From: Clostridiales bacterium | Lineage (GTDB): Bacteria > Bacillota > Clostridia > Christensenellales > Borkfalkiaceae | Assembly (NCBI GenBank): GCA_015069525.1 | Contig: SVIK01000006.1 | Span: 1 to 25,453 of the forward strand | DNA: 25,453 nt | Reading direction: 5' to 3' | Part shown: piece by piece, positions 15,604 to 24,400 of the stretch | Numbering within the stretch: the first letter of the stretch is position 1 | Layout: every line of letters begins with the position of its first letter | Translations under genes and position numbers: made by a program | The notes under the pieces: generated by a model | The model's database searches: none | What the model was told of the DNA's origin: nothing | The model's input: the letters and a program-made list of their open reading frames with translations, nothing else

Positions 15604-16224
15604 ATGAAAAAACAATGGAACGCGGAAGAAAAACTGCAATACGAACGCGCCTTGCTTGCGCAAGGGGTAAAATATATCGCAGGCGTTGACGAGGTAGGTA
15701 GAGGTCCTTTGGCAGGCCCCGTCGTTTGCTCGGCGGTCATTATGCCCTTGGACGAAGCGGATTTGATTGTCGGCGTGGACGATAGCAAAAAACTTTCGGA
15801 AAAGAAAAGGGAAGAACTCGCTGAAAAGATAAAAGAGAAAGCGCTTTGCTATACGATTATCGAAATCGACGAAAAGACGATTGACGAAATCAATATTTTA
15901 GAAGCGACGAAGCTCGGCATGAAAAAGGCGATAGAAACGCTTGCGATAACCCCCGACGTGGTGCTCACCGACGGCAATATGACGATAGATATTGCCCATA
16001 GACAGCACAGCGTTATCCACGGCGACGCCCTTTCTTATTCTATCGGCTCGGCAAGTATCATCGCCAAGGTGTATCGGGATAAGCTGATGGACGAGTTTGC
16101 AAAGCAGTACCCTCAATACGCCTTTGAAAAGAATAAAGGCTACGGTACGGCAGTACATATTCAAGGGATAAAGGAGCACGGCTTATGCCCAATTCACCGC
16201 AGGACGTTCACAAAAAAGTTTTAG
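15604..16224 (+). CDS. rnhB: RnhB, ribonuclease HII
   Basis: Removes RNA from RNA/DNA hybrids and incises at single ribonucleotides misincorporated in DNA. 206 residues. The family motif GVDEVGRGPLAGPVV is at 27-41 with catalytic Asp29 and Glu30. Further motifs include DDSKKLSEKKRE, VLTDGNM, SIIAKVYRDKLM and NKGYGTAVHIQGIKEHG. The C-terminus ends in PIHRRTFTKKF. An N-terminal extension of about 20 residues (KKQWNAEEKLQYERALLAQG) matches the Bacillota form. Its last 40 bases overlap the start of yraN in a different frame, so the two are coupled. Confidence 0.97.
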   Translation: MKKQWNAEEKLQYERALLAQGVKYIAGVDEVGRGPLAGPVVCSAVIMPLDEADLIVGVDDSKKLSEKKREELAEKIKEKALCYTIIEIDEKTIDEINILEATKLGMKKAIETLAITPDVVLTDGNMTIDIAHRQHSVIHGDALSYSIGSASIIAKVYRDKLMDEFAKQYPQYAFEKNKGYGTAVHIQGIKEHGLCPIHRRTFTKKF

Positions 16225-16544
16225 GTAGAAAAGGGGAAAAGGCGGTAGAAAAATTCCTGAAAAAATCGGGCTTAAAAATTTTACACCGCAATTTCCAAAC
16301 GCCGTTTGGTGAGGCGGATTTAGTCGCCGAGGAAAACGACGAGATAGTCTTTATCGAGGTAAAAACGCGCGCCTCCAATGCGTACGGGAGTGGCGTGGAA
16401 GCGGTCGGTAAAACGAAAAAGGAACGGTATTATAAAATCGCACGATACTACGGTTTGCAAACGGGGGAAGAAGTGAACGCCCGTTTCGACGTGGCGGAAG
16501 TGGATGGGGATTGGAATATCAATTATTACAAAAACGCTTTTTAA
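16185..16544 (+). CDS. yraN: YraN / UPF0102 family nuclease-like protein
   Basis: 119 residues. Contains the conserved GRKGEKAVEKFLKKSG helix (14-29), then the endonuclease-fold core with FGEADLVAEENDEIVFIEVKTR (41-62), where Glu43, Asp45, Glu58 and Lys60 form a PD-(D/E)xK-like site. The biochemical role of the family is not well established; it is usually next to rnhB, as here. The ATG at 16185 is preceded by AAAGGAG with a 9-nt spacer and lies inside rnhB (40-nt overlap). The stop codon is part of the terminator hairpin that closes this operon. Confidence 0.93.
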   Translation: MPNSPQDVHKKVLGRKGEKAVEKFLKKSGLKILHRNFQTPFGEADLVAEENDEIVFIEVKTRASNAYGSGVEAVGKTKKERYYKIARYYGLQTGEEVNARFDVAEVDGDWNINYYKNAF

Positions 16545-16557
16545 AAAAAGCGTTTTT
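16530..16557 (+). terminator. Intrinsic terminator after yraN
   Basis: Perfect 13-nt inverted repeat: AAAAACGCTTTTT (16530-16542) and AAAAAGCGTTTTT (16545-16557), followed by CTATTTTT. The yraN stop TAA overlaps it. The near-symmetry means it could work in both directions. Confidence 0.75.
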
Positions 16558-16576
16558 CTATTTTTCACGATAATGC

Positions 16577-16607
16577 TCGCAATCGCTTACGCCATAAGCG
16601 ATTGCGA
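16577..16607. other. 13-bp stem-loop between yraN and spoIIGA
   Basis: TCGCAATCGCTTA (16577-16589) and TAAGCGATTGCGA (16595-16607) pair perfectly around the loop CGCCA. There is no adjoining T run, so it is not a standard terminator. It lies between two terminator-like hairpins and may be a protein site or simply extra transcript insulation. Confidence 0.55.
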
Positions 16608-16611
16608 CGAT

Positions 16612-16640
16612 AAAAACACTCTTTCGACAAAAGTGTTTTT
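16612..16640 (+). terminator. Second terminator-like hairpin, with a Spo0A box in its loop
   Basis: AAAAACACT (16612-16620) pairs with AGTGTTTTT (16632-16640) and is followed by further T-rich sequence, so transcripts from yraN would be stopped a second time. The 11-nt loop region contains TTCGACA (see the Spo0A box). Confidence 0.55.
16623..16629 (-). promoter_or_regulatory. Candidate Spo0A binding site (0A box) upstream of spoIIGA
   Basis: TTCGACA on the plus strand is TGTCGAA on the minus strand, a perfect match to the 0A-box consensus TGNCGAA. It is centred about 40 nt upstream of the spoIIGA -10 element, roughly -50 from the predicted start. In Bacillus subtilis, phosphorylated Spo0A activates the spoIIG operon from sites in this zone. 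A 7-mer will occur by chance a few times in this window (for example in smc), so the position carries the argument. Confidence 0.5.
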
Positions 16641-16659
16641 TATTTGTTTTTTAATAGTA

Positions 16660-16668
16660 TGGTATAAT
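16660..16668 (+). promoter_or_regulatory. spoIIGA-sigE promoter, extended -10
   Basis: TGGTATAAT is an extended -10 (TATAAT at 16663-16668), as at asnS. No good -35 lies 16-18 nt upstream (TTATTT); TTGTTT at 16644 is only 13 nt away. A weak -35 fits an activator-dependent promoter such as spoIIG. Transcription would start near 16675. Confidence 0.5.
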
Positions 16669-16670
16669 GG

Positions 16671-16701
16671 CCTCAATCCCAGAAAATATAAGGGATTGGG
16701 G
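16671..16701 (+). promoter_or_regulatory. Stem-loop covering the spoIIGA ribosome binding site
   Basis: CCTCAATCCC (16671-16680) can pair with GGGATTGGGG (16692-16701) in a 10-bp stem with one G-U pair and an 11-nt A-rich loop. The right arm holds most of the Shine-Dalgarno GGGGA (16698-16702). The full stem forms only in transcripts that begin upstream; transcripts from the predicted start near 16675 would lose part of the left arm. Confidence 0.45.
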
Positions 16702-16708
16702 ATTTTTT

Positions 16709-17503
16709 ATGGTCGTTTACGTCGAATACGCATTTGTATGGAATTTCCTATTGGACGGCGTGCTTTTGTGCCTGTCGTTGCGCGGGATAAAACGCAAAAT
16801 TAAGTGGGTAAACGTGCTTCTTTCCGCCCTTGTCGGCGCGTCGTTTGCCCTTATTTTCCCCTTATTAAAATTGCCCGTATTTTGTAGCGTTTTGTTAAAA
16901 TTCTCCGTCGGTTTTTTGCTTTGTTTAATCGCATTTGGTAGGGTAAAAAACAAAAAAGAAGGGGGTATGTACGCGTTGAATTGCACGCTGTTTTTCGCGT
17001 TTACCTTTATTTTCGGGGGCGCGATGCAAGGCGTTTTCGGCGCGAAGGTACATAAGGGGCTTGTCTTGCTCGGCTTTGCGCTTTTAACCCCGTTTTCCTT
17101 GTTTTTAATAGGAAAAATATACGCAAAACGGGCGGTTTTGCAAAGTGTATACGATTGCGCAATCGTATACAAACAAAGGCGTTTTGCCCTTTTGGGCTTT
17201 TACGACAGCGGTAATTTGGCGCGCCATAATCAAACGCCCGTCTGCTTCCTTTCACCTGACGTTTTTTACGATATTTGGGGGGAAGAGAATTTGTTTAGTG
17301 AAGAAAAAACAAAGGGGCAGGTATGCGTTGAAATCCTCTTTCAAACGCTAAACGGAGAAAGAAAAGCGATGGGACGAGAGGGGGCGTTGGAGGTGACGGT
17401 GAAAGGGAAAAAAGTGCGCCTTGACAAGGTCTATTTTTGCCCTTCAACGAATATGTTATCACGAGAGTACAAGTTGTTGTTAAACGCAAGGATTTTCGAA
17501 TAA
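16709..17503 (+). CDS. spoIIGA: SpoIIGA, sporulation sigma-E processing peptidase
   Basis: Membrane aspartic protease that removes the pro-sequence of sigma-E in the mother cell, activated from the forespore via SpoIIR. 264 residues from the ATG at 16709. Five hydrophobic segments (about 4-24, 32-52, 55-76, 84-110 and 115-137) precede a soluble protease domain. The motif YDSGNLA at 165-171 has the expected catalytic aspartate (Asp166). Sequence divergence is high, as is usual for the family; the pairing with sigE and the topology make the call secure. GGGGA lies 6 nt before the start. An upstream in-frame ATG at 16667 overlaps the -10 element and cannot be used by this promoter. A perfect 26-nt palindrome (17146-17171) lies where the membrane part meets the protease part. 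Confidence 0.9.
   Translation: MVVYVEYAFVWNFLLDGVLLCLSLRGIKRKIKWVNVLLSALVGASFALIFPLLKLPVFCSVLLKFSVGFLLCLIAFGRVKNKKEGGMYALNCTLFFAFTFIFGGAMQGVFGAKVHKGLVLLGFALLTPFSLFLIGKIYAKRAVLQSVYDCAIVYKQRRFALLGFYDSGNLARHNQTPVCFLSPDVFYDIWGEENLFSEEKTKGQVCVEILFQTLNGERKAMGREGALEVTVKGKKVRLDKVYFCPSTNMLSREYKLLLNARIFE
17146..17171. repeat. Perfect 26-nt palindrome inside spoIIGA
   Basis: TGTATACGATTGC (17146-17158) is followed directly by its exact reverse complement GCAATCGTATACA (17159-17171), with no loop. It encodes part of the linker SVYDCAIVYKQRR between the last membrane segment and the protease domain. It could be a protein-binding site or an RNA structure; no function is evident. Confidence 0.7.
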
Positions 17504-17542
17504 ATCGTATGGATAAAATAACCTAAAAACAGGAGCAAATAT

Positions 17543-18268
17543 ATGAGAGTGGTGGACATTTTACACGTTTTTTTACAAAAAATAAGCGTAATCGAGGCGA
17601 AAAACACGGTGGACTACGTTTGCGGAAACAACGAGGCTTTGCCCATGCCACTTTCTTCTATTGAAGAAAGTGAAACGCTTGAAAAGATGATGAACGGCGA
17701 AGAAAACGAGCGGGAAAAGGCAAAAAGTGCATTGATACAGCACAATTTGCGCCTTGTTGTATATATTGCCCGAAAATTTGACAATACGGGCGTGGATAAC
17801 GACGATTTGGTATCCATTGGAACAATCGGGCTTATCAAGGCAATCAACTCCTTTCGAACGGATAAAAATATAAAATTGGCGACGTACGCGTCAAGATGTA
17901 TTGAAAACGAGATTTTAATGTATTTGCGCAGAATTGCAAGGCTAAAAAGCGAGGTTTCCTTCGACGAACCGCTAAACACCGATTTTGAGGGGAACGAACT
18001 GCTTTTATCCGACGTTTTGGGTACTTCTGCCGATACCGTATACGGGGATATCGAATCGAACGCGGAGAAAGAACAGCTTAGGGAGGCGTTGAAAAAGCTG
18101 ACGGAAAGGGAACGGAAAATTATGAGCCTTAGGTTTGGGCTGGGTGGTGGCGAAGAAATGACGCAAAAGGACGTTGCCGATTTGTTGGGAATATCGCAAA
18201 GCTACATATCTCGCTTAGAGAAAAAGATTATTTTACGCCTTAAAAAGGAAATTGCAAAAATGGAATAA
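17543..18268 (+). CDS. sigE: SigE, pro-form of mother-cell sporulation sigma factor E
   Basis: RNA polymerase sigma factor that starts the mother-cell programme after polar septation. 241 residues against 239 in Bacillus subtilis. It has a pro-sequence of about 25 residues (MRVVDILHVFLQKISVIEAK), a junction VDYVCGNNEALPMPLS where SpoIIGA should cut, region 2 with NLRLVVYIARKF (68-79) and LVSIGTIGLIKA (89-100), then KLATYASRCIENEILMYLRR (111-130), and region 4 with LTERERKIMSLRFGL and the helix-turn-helix TQKDVADLLGISQSYISRLE. SEVSFDEPLNTDFEGNELL closely follows the Bacillus protein. AGGAG precedes the ATG by 7 nt. It lies 39 nt after its protease gene, in one operon. sigG, usually next, is not here. 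Confidence 0.96.
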   Translation: MRVVDILHVFLQKISVIEAKNTVDYVCGNNEALPMPLSSIEESETLEKMMNGEENEREKAKSALIQHNLRLVVYIARKFDNTGVDNDDLVSIGTIGLIKAINSFRTDKNIKLATYASRCIENEILMYLRRIARLKSEVSFDEPLNTDFEGNELLLSDVLGTSADTVYGDIESNAEKEQLREALKKLTERERKIMSLRFGLGGGEEMTQKDVADLLGISQSYISRLEKKIILRLKKEIAKME

Positions 18269-18270
18269 TA

Positions 18271-18318
18271 TTACAATTTAGGAATAAAAATGAGAGAAAA
18301 TACAATAAAAAATTGTAA
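18271..18318. promoter_or_regulatory. AT-rich inverted repeats downstream of sigE
   Basis: TTACAATTT (18271-18279) is the reverse complement of AAATTGTAA (18310-18318). A tighter dyad TACAAT-AAAAA-ATTGTA spans 18301-18317, and TTTACAAAT follows at 18323. The region lacks a T run in the rightward direction, so it is a poor terminator. Its place just upstream of the next promoter makes a regulator site possible. Confidence 0.35.
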
Positions 18319-18336
18319 AAAATTTACAAATCCCTA

Positions 18337-18365
18337 TTGACATGGGGGTAAAACTATGATAAAAT
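18337..18365 (+). promoter_or_regulatory. Strong sigma-A type promoter of the giant surface-protein gene
   Basis: TTGACA (18337-18342), a 17-nt spacer and TAAAAT (18360-18365) give a near-consensus vegetative promoter, the best in the window. It lies about 54 nt before the start codon and shows no resemblance to a sigma-E promoter, so the downstream gene is probably expressed in growing cells despite following sporulation genes. Confidence 0.75.
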
Positions 18366-18418
18366 ATGGCTGTTAAAATACCTTATTATATTACGCGCGA
18401 GCGTATGAAGGAGGAAAT

Positions 18419-21400
18419 ATGGCTAAAAAATATACAAGATGGGCGGGTGCAACGTTGGCGATGGTCGCTTTGGCGAGCGTGGGCGCGGGCTTTGCATTTT
18501 CCGAAAAACCCGAGAAGGTTTCCGCGTATGACGCGTCGACGGGAAGTGGCGTAATCAAAACGGATTTTTCTTCGGACGTTTTGCCTGCGGGGTTGCAAAT
18601 TCCCGAGCTTGCAAAACCGTACGTAAGCGTGGCGGACGGAAAAATGTCCGTGGTGGCGAACGGCGAGCACGACGGGCTTATGGCGCTTGCGACGGCGGGT
18701 ACGCATACGAATTTCGTTATGGAGTACGATTATACTTACGTTGGTGACCTTGGGGCAAGTGAAAACATCGATTGGGTAGGATTTGTAAGCTTTGGCGTAC
18801 CTGAAAATGGGGCGTACGCTTCTGATTTCTTGTACGTGCTCGGTGGGTTGGCCCTTTTTAACGGCAACAAAGTAGACGGCGAAGAGGCTTCTTACATAGA
18901 AGCTACTGAATTGAGCGTTAATCCAATAGTTGCAGGTACGACGACGCACGTGACGATTAAAGTGGTGGACGACGTGACGACGATTTCCCTTTCTAACGGG
19001 GAAGCGTCTTTTTCGCATACGGTAGCGAACGAGATTACCAAGAGTGGATACGTGTCCATTCCCGTTTCTATCGATACCTCCATTGAAATTGATAATTTCT
19101 CGTTCATTGATTTGGACGCTTATGCGGGAGATTATACTCTTCTTAACGATTGCGAATCGGCGGAAAACGTTGGCACGTTTAATTGCGAAGCGTCGGTTTC
19201 CAACGTGCATGTTTTAGAAGGGAATTCCTCTATGAAAGTGACGGCGAGTGCCGATTGGGCCGTGGTGAAAATGCCTTTGAAAGACGGGGAAAAAATTCTT
19301 TCGTATGAGGAACTTTCGGCGTATGAATATCTCGAAATGTCCGTTTACGCCGAACAAGCTTCCAGTTTGTATTTTGCGGGCGGAGAAGGCGTTTTTGGCC
19401 AGATGACCAAGGGTTGGAACGTCATGCGGTTGAGCGTTGCGGAAATTCTTCGTTGCATGGACAAAGTGGGCGTTGAAGGTTCGTACAATCCTGAAAACGG
19501 CTTCGCGTATTTTGCCTTTGGTACGACGACGGGGACGTCTTTCTACGTAGACAATATCCGTTTGCGGGCAAAGAGAAATGACGGGTATATTACCTTGCAA
19601 GATTGCGAGGTGGTTGATGAAACGAACTTTAACTCGGCAGGGGAGAAATCGCTTTCTTCCTCGTACGTCACGAGAGGTAGCGGTTCGTTGAAAGTGACGG
19701 CGACAAACGGTGGCTGGAACGAAGCTTTATTTAAGGTGAAATTAACCAATGACGGACAACCGCTTTCGAAAGAAACGCTTGAAACATATGAGTATATTGA
19801 ATTTGACGTGTATTCCGTAAAAGGTGGCGAAACGATATATTTCTATAATCACTTGATAAAAGACGGCTTGACGGTAGGGGAAAACGTAGTGCGCATTTCC
19901 GCAGAGGATTTCCTTGCGCAAATGGCGTCGGAGAACGGCGAAGCGGCGTACAATCCTGAAAACGGCATGGCGTATTTCCAACTGATTATGCAAGCGGGAG
20001 GCGAGGTTTATTTCGACGATTTCCGCGCAAAACCTGCTACCGTGGAAAAGGGCGAGAGCATAGCCTTGCAAACGGGTGATTGGAAGACGGAAGACGTGAC
20101 GGGTGAAGGCGTATCGATTGCATTGAACAAGAAGAGCTTTAACACGTCGATAGAAGCGAATACGTACGTGAAGCAAGGTGGAGCTTCGTTGCAATTTACG
20201 AACGTGTCGGAAGTAGCGGATTATTCTTTCCGCCGTGTGAATTTGCCCTTGAAACAATTTGGTAAGCCGTTGACGGAAGAGGACATCAAAGCGTTTGATT
20301 ACATTGAGGTGGACGTTTATTCGGTAAACGGAGGCGATAGCTTCTATTTCCTCTCGCATCGTATGGGGGCGTTAAACGTTGGTTGGAATACGTTGAAAAT
20401 TTCAAGAGGGAATATATTGGGGCAATTAGAAAACTCTGACCAAACGTATAACTATGAAACGGGCGTTGCTTATTTCCAATGGCATAGTAAGCAAGGCGAC
20501 GTGATTTATATTGACGATATCCGTGGACAAGTGAAAGGCGACGTGGTAATTAACGCGGAGGCGAACGGAGCGACGACGGGTACGCAATTTGACGACGCGA
20601 CGCTTGACGGCGCGAAATGGACGGCTCTTGGCACGACGGTAGGCGTGGACACGGCGAACGGGAAGTTTGTAGGGACGAATTTGATTGACGGACACGGCAT
20701 CTGTACGGCTGGCGTATATGAAAATTTCACGCTTGATTTCGATATGGATAATATCACCTATGCGACGGACGACGTAGGGATGAGCTTTTTTGTCGTGCAG
20801 TTTGCAATGGGAGATAATACGAACTGGTGGGCAAATAAGGGACTCAAATTCCATAGCAACGGTGCAATCGTGCCGTTTGGCTTTACCACGGATAGTACGG
20901 CGGAATTGGTTTCTAATCCTCTTTTGAACGCGGGTGGAAATAATTTACATATTACCGTACGTGTGGAAAACGGTTTCGTTTTGGTGGCGATTACGTCGGG
21001 TGGCGTCACGTCGATACACTCGTTTGGGAACGGTGAAGCAACGCTTGGTAGAGTGGGTATTTCCTTTGGTAGTAATGGTCAAACCCCCACCGTTTCGTCG
21101 GTGACGATTGATAACCTTTCTATCGTGAATTTGAACGAATATGCAAATTACACGCTCGTGAAAAAGACGCTTGCGGATACCGCGGTGACGGTGGACGCAA
21201 ATGCGGTGGCTTCGGGCAAAATCGAGCTTGGCGATATGACCAATAAAACGGCTACGTTTACGTCGAATACGGAAGGGCTTGTTATCGATAACGAGGGCAA
21301 CTGGACGTATACGGCAGGCGGGTATAACGGCGATGTAGAACTTAGCTATTCCGTGACGATTGACGACCTTGTAATCAACGGTTGGGTACGTCCTTTTGGT

Positions 21401-24400
21401 GAGGATAGCGTTTATACCGTGACCGGCAAAATCCTTTTGACGGTGCAAAACGGGATTCGCGTGGACGCCGTTGAAAACGTACAAAACTTGATTGACGAAA
21501 TTCCACAAGACGATTTGACGGCGGAAAACTATGCGCAAATTAAAACGGCTGTGGAAAGGGCGGAAACGGCGTATAACGAATTGTCGGATGCGGAAAAAGC
21601 GGTCGTCAATAACTACGCAACGCTGACGGCAAAGAAAGAAATGCTTGCAAACCACTGCGTAGATAACGACAGCGACCATTATTGTGATATTTGTAATGAA
21701 AAAATCTCCGAGCATATCGAAGTGGTAGACGAAGCGGTTGCACCTACTTGCACGGAAACAGGTTTGACGGAAGGCAAACATTGCTCCGTTTGCGGTGAAA
21801 CGCTTGTAGAACAAGAAGTAGTAGACGCGCTTGGGCATACCGAAGTGGTAGACGAAGCGGTTGCACCTACGTGCACGGAAACGGGCTTGACGGAAGGCAA
21901 ACATTGCTCCGTTTGCGGTGAAGTATTGAAAGCGCAAGAAGAAGTGCCCGTGGTTGCACATAACTACGAATCGGTTGTGACGGCGCCTACTTGTACGGAA
22001 AAGGGCTATACGACGTATACCTGCTCTGTTTGTGGCGACAGCTACGTAAGCGACGAAGTGGCTGAAACGGGACACGATTTTACGGGCGATTGGAAGACGG
22101 ACGAAGACGGACATTGGCACGAATGCGAGAACGGTTGTGGCTCGGTGGATGAAAAAATCGGGCACGACGGTGGAGAAGCTACCTGCTCTAAGAAGGCGGT
22201 TTGTACGACTTGCGGGGAAAGCTACGGGGAATTGAAAGAACACGTTGACCTTGACCCGAAAGACCACAAGTGCGACGTTTGTGGGGCTACTGGACTTGGT
22301 GAACACGTGCCGGCGGACGGTAAGCATACTTGCGATTACTGTGGCGCAACGATGAGTGGATGCAACGACAGCGAAGAGGATAAAGACCACGCTTGTGACG
22401 TTTGCGGTGCGGTATTGAGCGCTTGCACGGACGACGATAAGAACCACGTTTGCGACGTTTGCGACGGAACCGTGGGCGAGCATAAGGCTGAAAACGGTAA
22501 GCATACCTGTGCATACTGCGGGGAAGTGGTGACGGCTTGCGTTGATACTAACCCGAAAAACCACAAGTGCGACGTTTGTGGCGAAACGATGGGCGATGCG
22601 CACGAGGCGGAAGAAGGTTCGCATAACTGCGCGTACTGCGGAGAAGCGGTGACCGTTTGCGAAGATAATAATAGCGACCATAACTGCGATATTTGCGGAA
22701 AAGAAGGTATTACGGCTTGTGTAGACGTAGAGCCCAAAGACCACAAGTGCGACGTTTGCGGTAAAGAGGGCATGGGCGAACACGTACAAGCAAGCGGTAA
22801 GCATACCTGCGATTATTGCGGGGGAACGATAAGCGAGTGCGAAGATAACGAGCCCAAAGACCATTACTGTGACGTTTGCAACAAAGTAATGAGCGAGTGC
22901 GCGGATAACGAGCCGAAGGACCATAAGTGTGACGTTTGCAATGCCGTTTTGTCGGCTTGTGGCGACGCTGTCGGTGACGGCAACCACGACTGCGATATTT
23001 GCGGTAAGAAGATGATTGGCGCTACGTGCACGGACGACGATAAGAACCATAAGTGCGACGAGTGTGGCGCGACTATGGGTGTACACGAAGCGGAAGAAGG
23101 CTCGCATGACTGCGAATATTGCGGAGAGGCGGTGACCGAATGCGTCGATACCAACCCGAAAGACCACAAGTGCGACGTTTGTGGCGAAACGATGGGCGAT
23201 GCGCACGAGGCGGAAGAAGGTTCGCATAACTGCGCGTACTGCGGAAAAGTGGTGACGGATTGCGAAGACGGCGACGATAAAAACCACGCTTGCGATATTT
23301 GCGGAAAAGAGGGAATTACGGCTTGTGTAGACGTAGAACCCAAAGACCACGTTTGCGATATTTGCGGTAAAGAGGGTATGGGTACGCACGTACAAGCAAG
23401 CGGTAAGCATACCTGTAATTATTGTGGCAAAACGATGAGCGAGTGCGCGGACGAAGACGCTGACCATGCCTGCGACGTGTGCGAAGCTATTTTGAGCGAG
23501 TGCGCGGACGAAGACCCCAAAGACCACCTTTGCGATATCTGCGAAAGCGCGTTGTCGAAGTGCGAAGAATGTGATAGCGATAAAGACCATCTTTGCGACG
23601 TTTGCGGGGTAGACGTAGGTGACCACTCTGATAAGGCGAACGACGGCGACCACCTTTGCGAATATTGCGGAAAGGCGGTTAACAGCTCTAAGTGTGCGGA
23701 CGTGGATACGAACCATAAGTGCGACGAGTGTGGCGCGACTATGGGTGTACACGAAGCGGAAGAAGGCTCGCATAACTGCGCGTACTGCGGAGAAAGAGCT
23801 TCGGCTTGTGAAGACAGCGGAAACGGCTCCTGCGGGGTGTGCGGTGAAAAGATGCACGACTGCGCGGACGCGAAAGAGGACGGCGACCACAAGTGTGATA
23901 TTTGCTCACTTGTAATTGGCGTATGTGAAGACGCTGATTTCGACCACGTTTGCGACGAGTGCGGTGAAAAGGGTATGGGCGAGCACGTACAAGCGGACGG
24001 CAAGCATACCTGCGATTATTGTAATGAAACGATGAGCGAATGCGCAGACAACGATAACGACCATGACTGCGACGTTTGCGGTAAAGAAGATATTACGCCT
24101 TGCGTGGACGGCGACGATAATAACCACGCTTGCGATATTTGCGGAAAGGAAGATATTACGCCTTGCGTAGACGGTGACGATAACGACCACGCTTGCGATG
24201 TCTGCGGAAAAGAAGGTATTACCGATTGTGTGGATACGGACAGCAAAGACCATGTCTGCGACGAGTGCGGTAAAGACGGCATGGGCGAACACGTACAAGC
24301 GGACGGCAAACATACCTGCGATTACTGTGGGGAAACGATGAGCGAGTGCGCGGACGACGCTACCGACGGGGACCACGATTGTGATACTTGCGGTAAAGAA

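Noticed and set aside
20945..23890. A 981-codon open frame on the minus strand with hydrophobic periodic sequence
   Set aside because: It is exactly antisense to the Cys/Asp repeats. The absence of stops and the periodicity follow from the repeated codons of the real plus-strand frame, which has a promoter, ribosome binding site and signal peptide.
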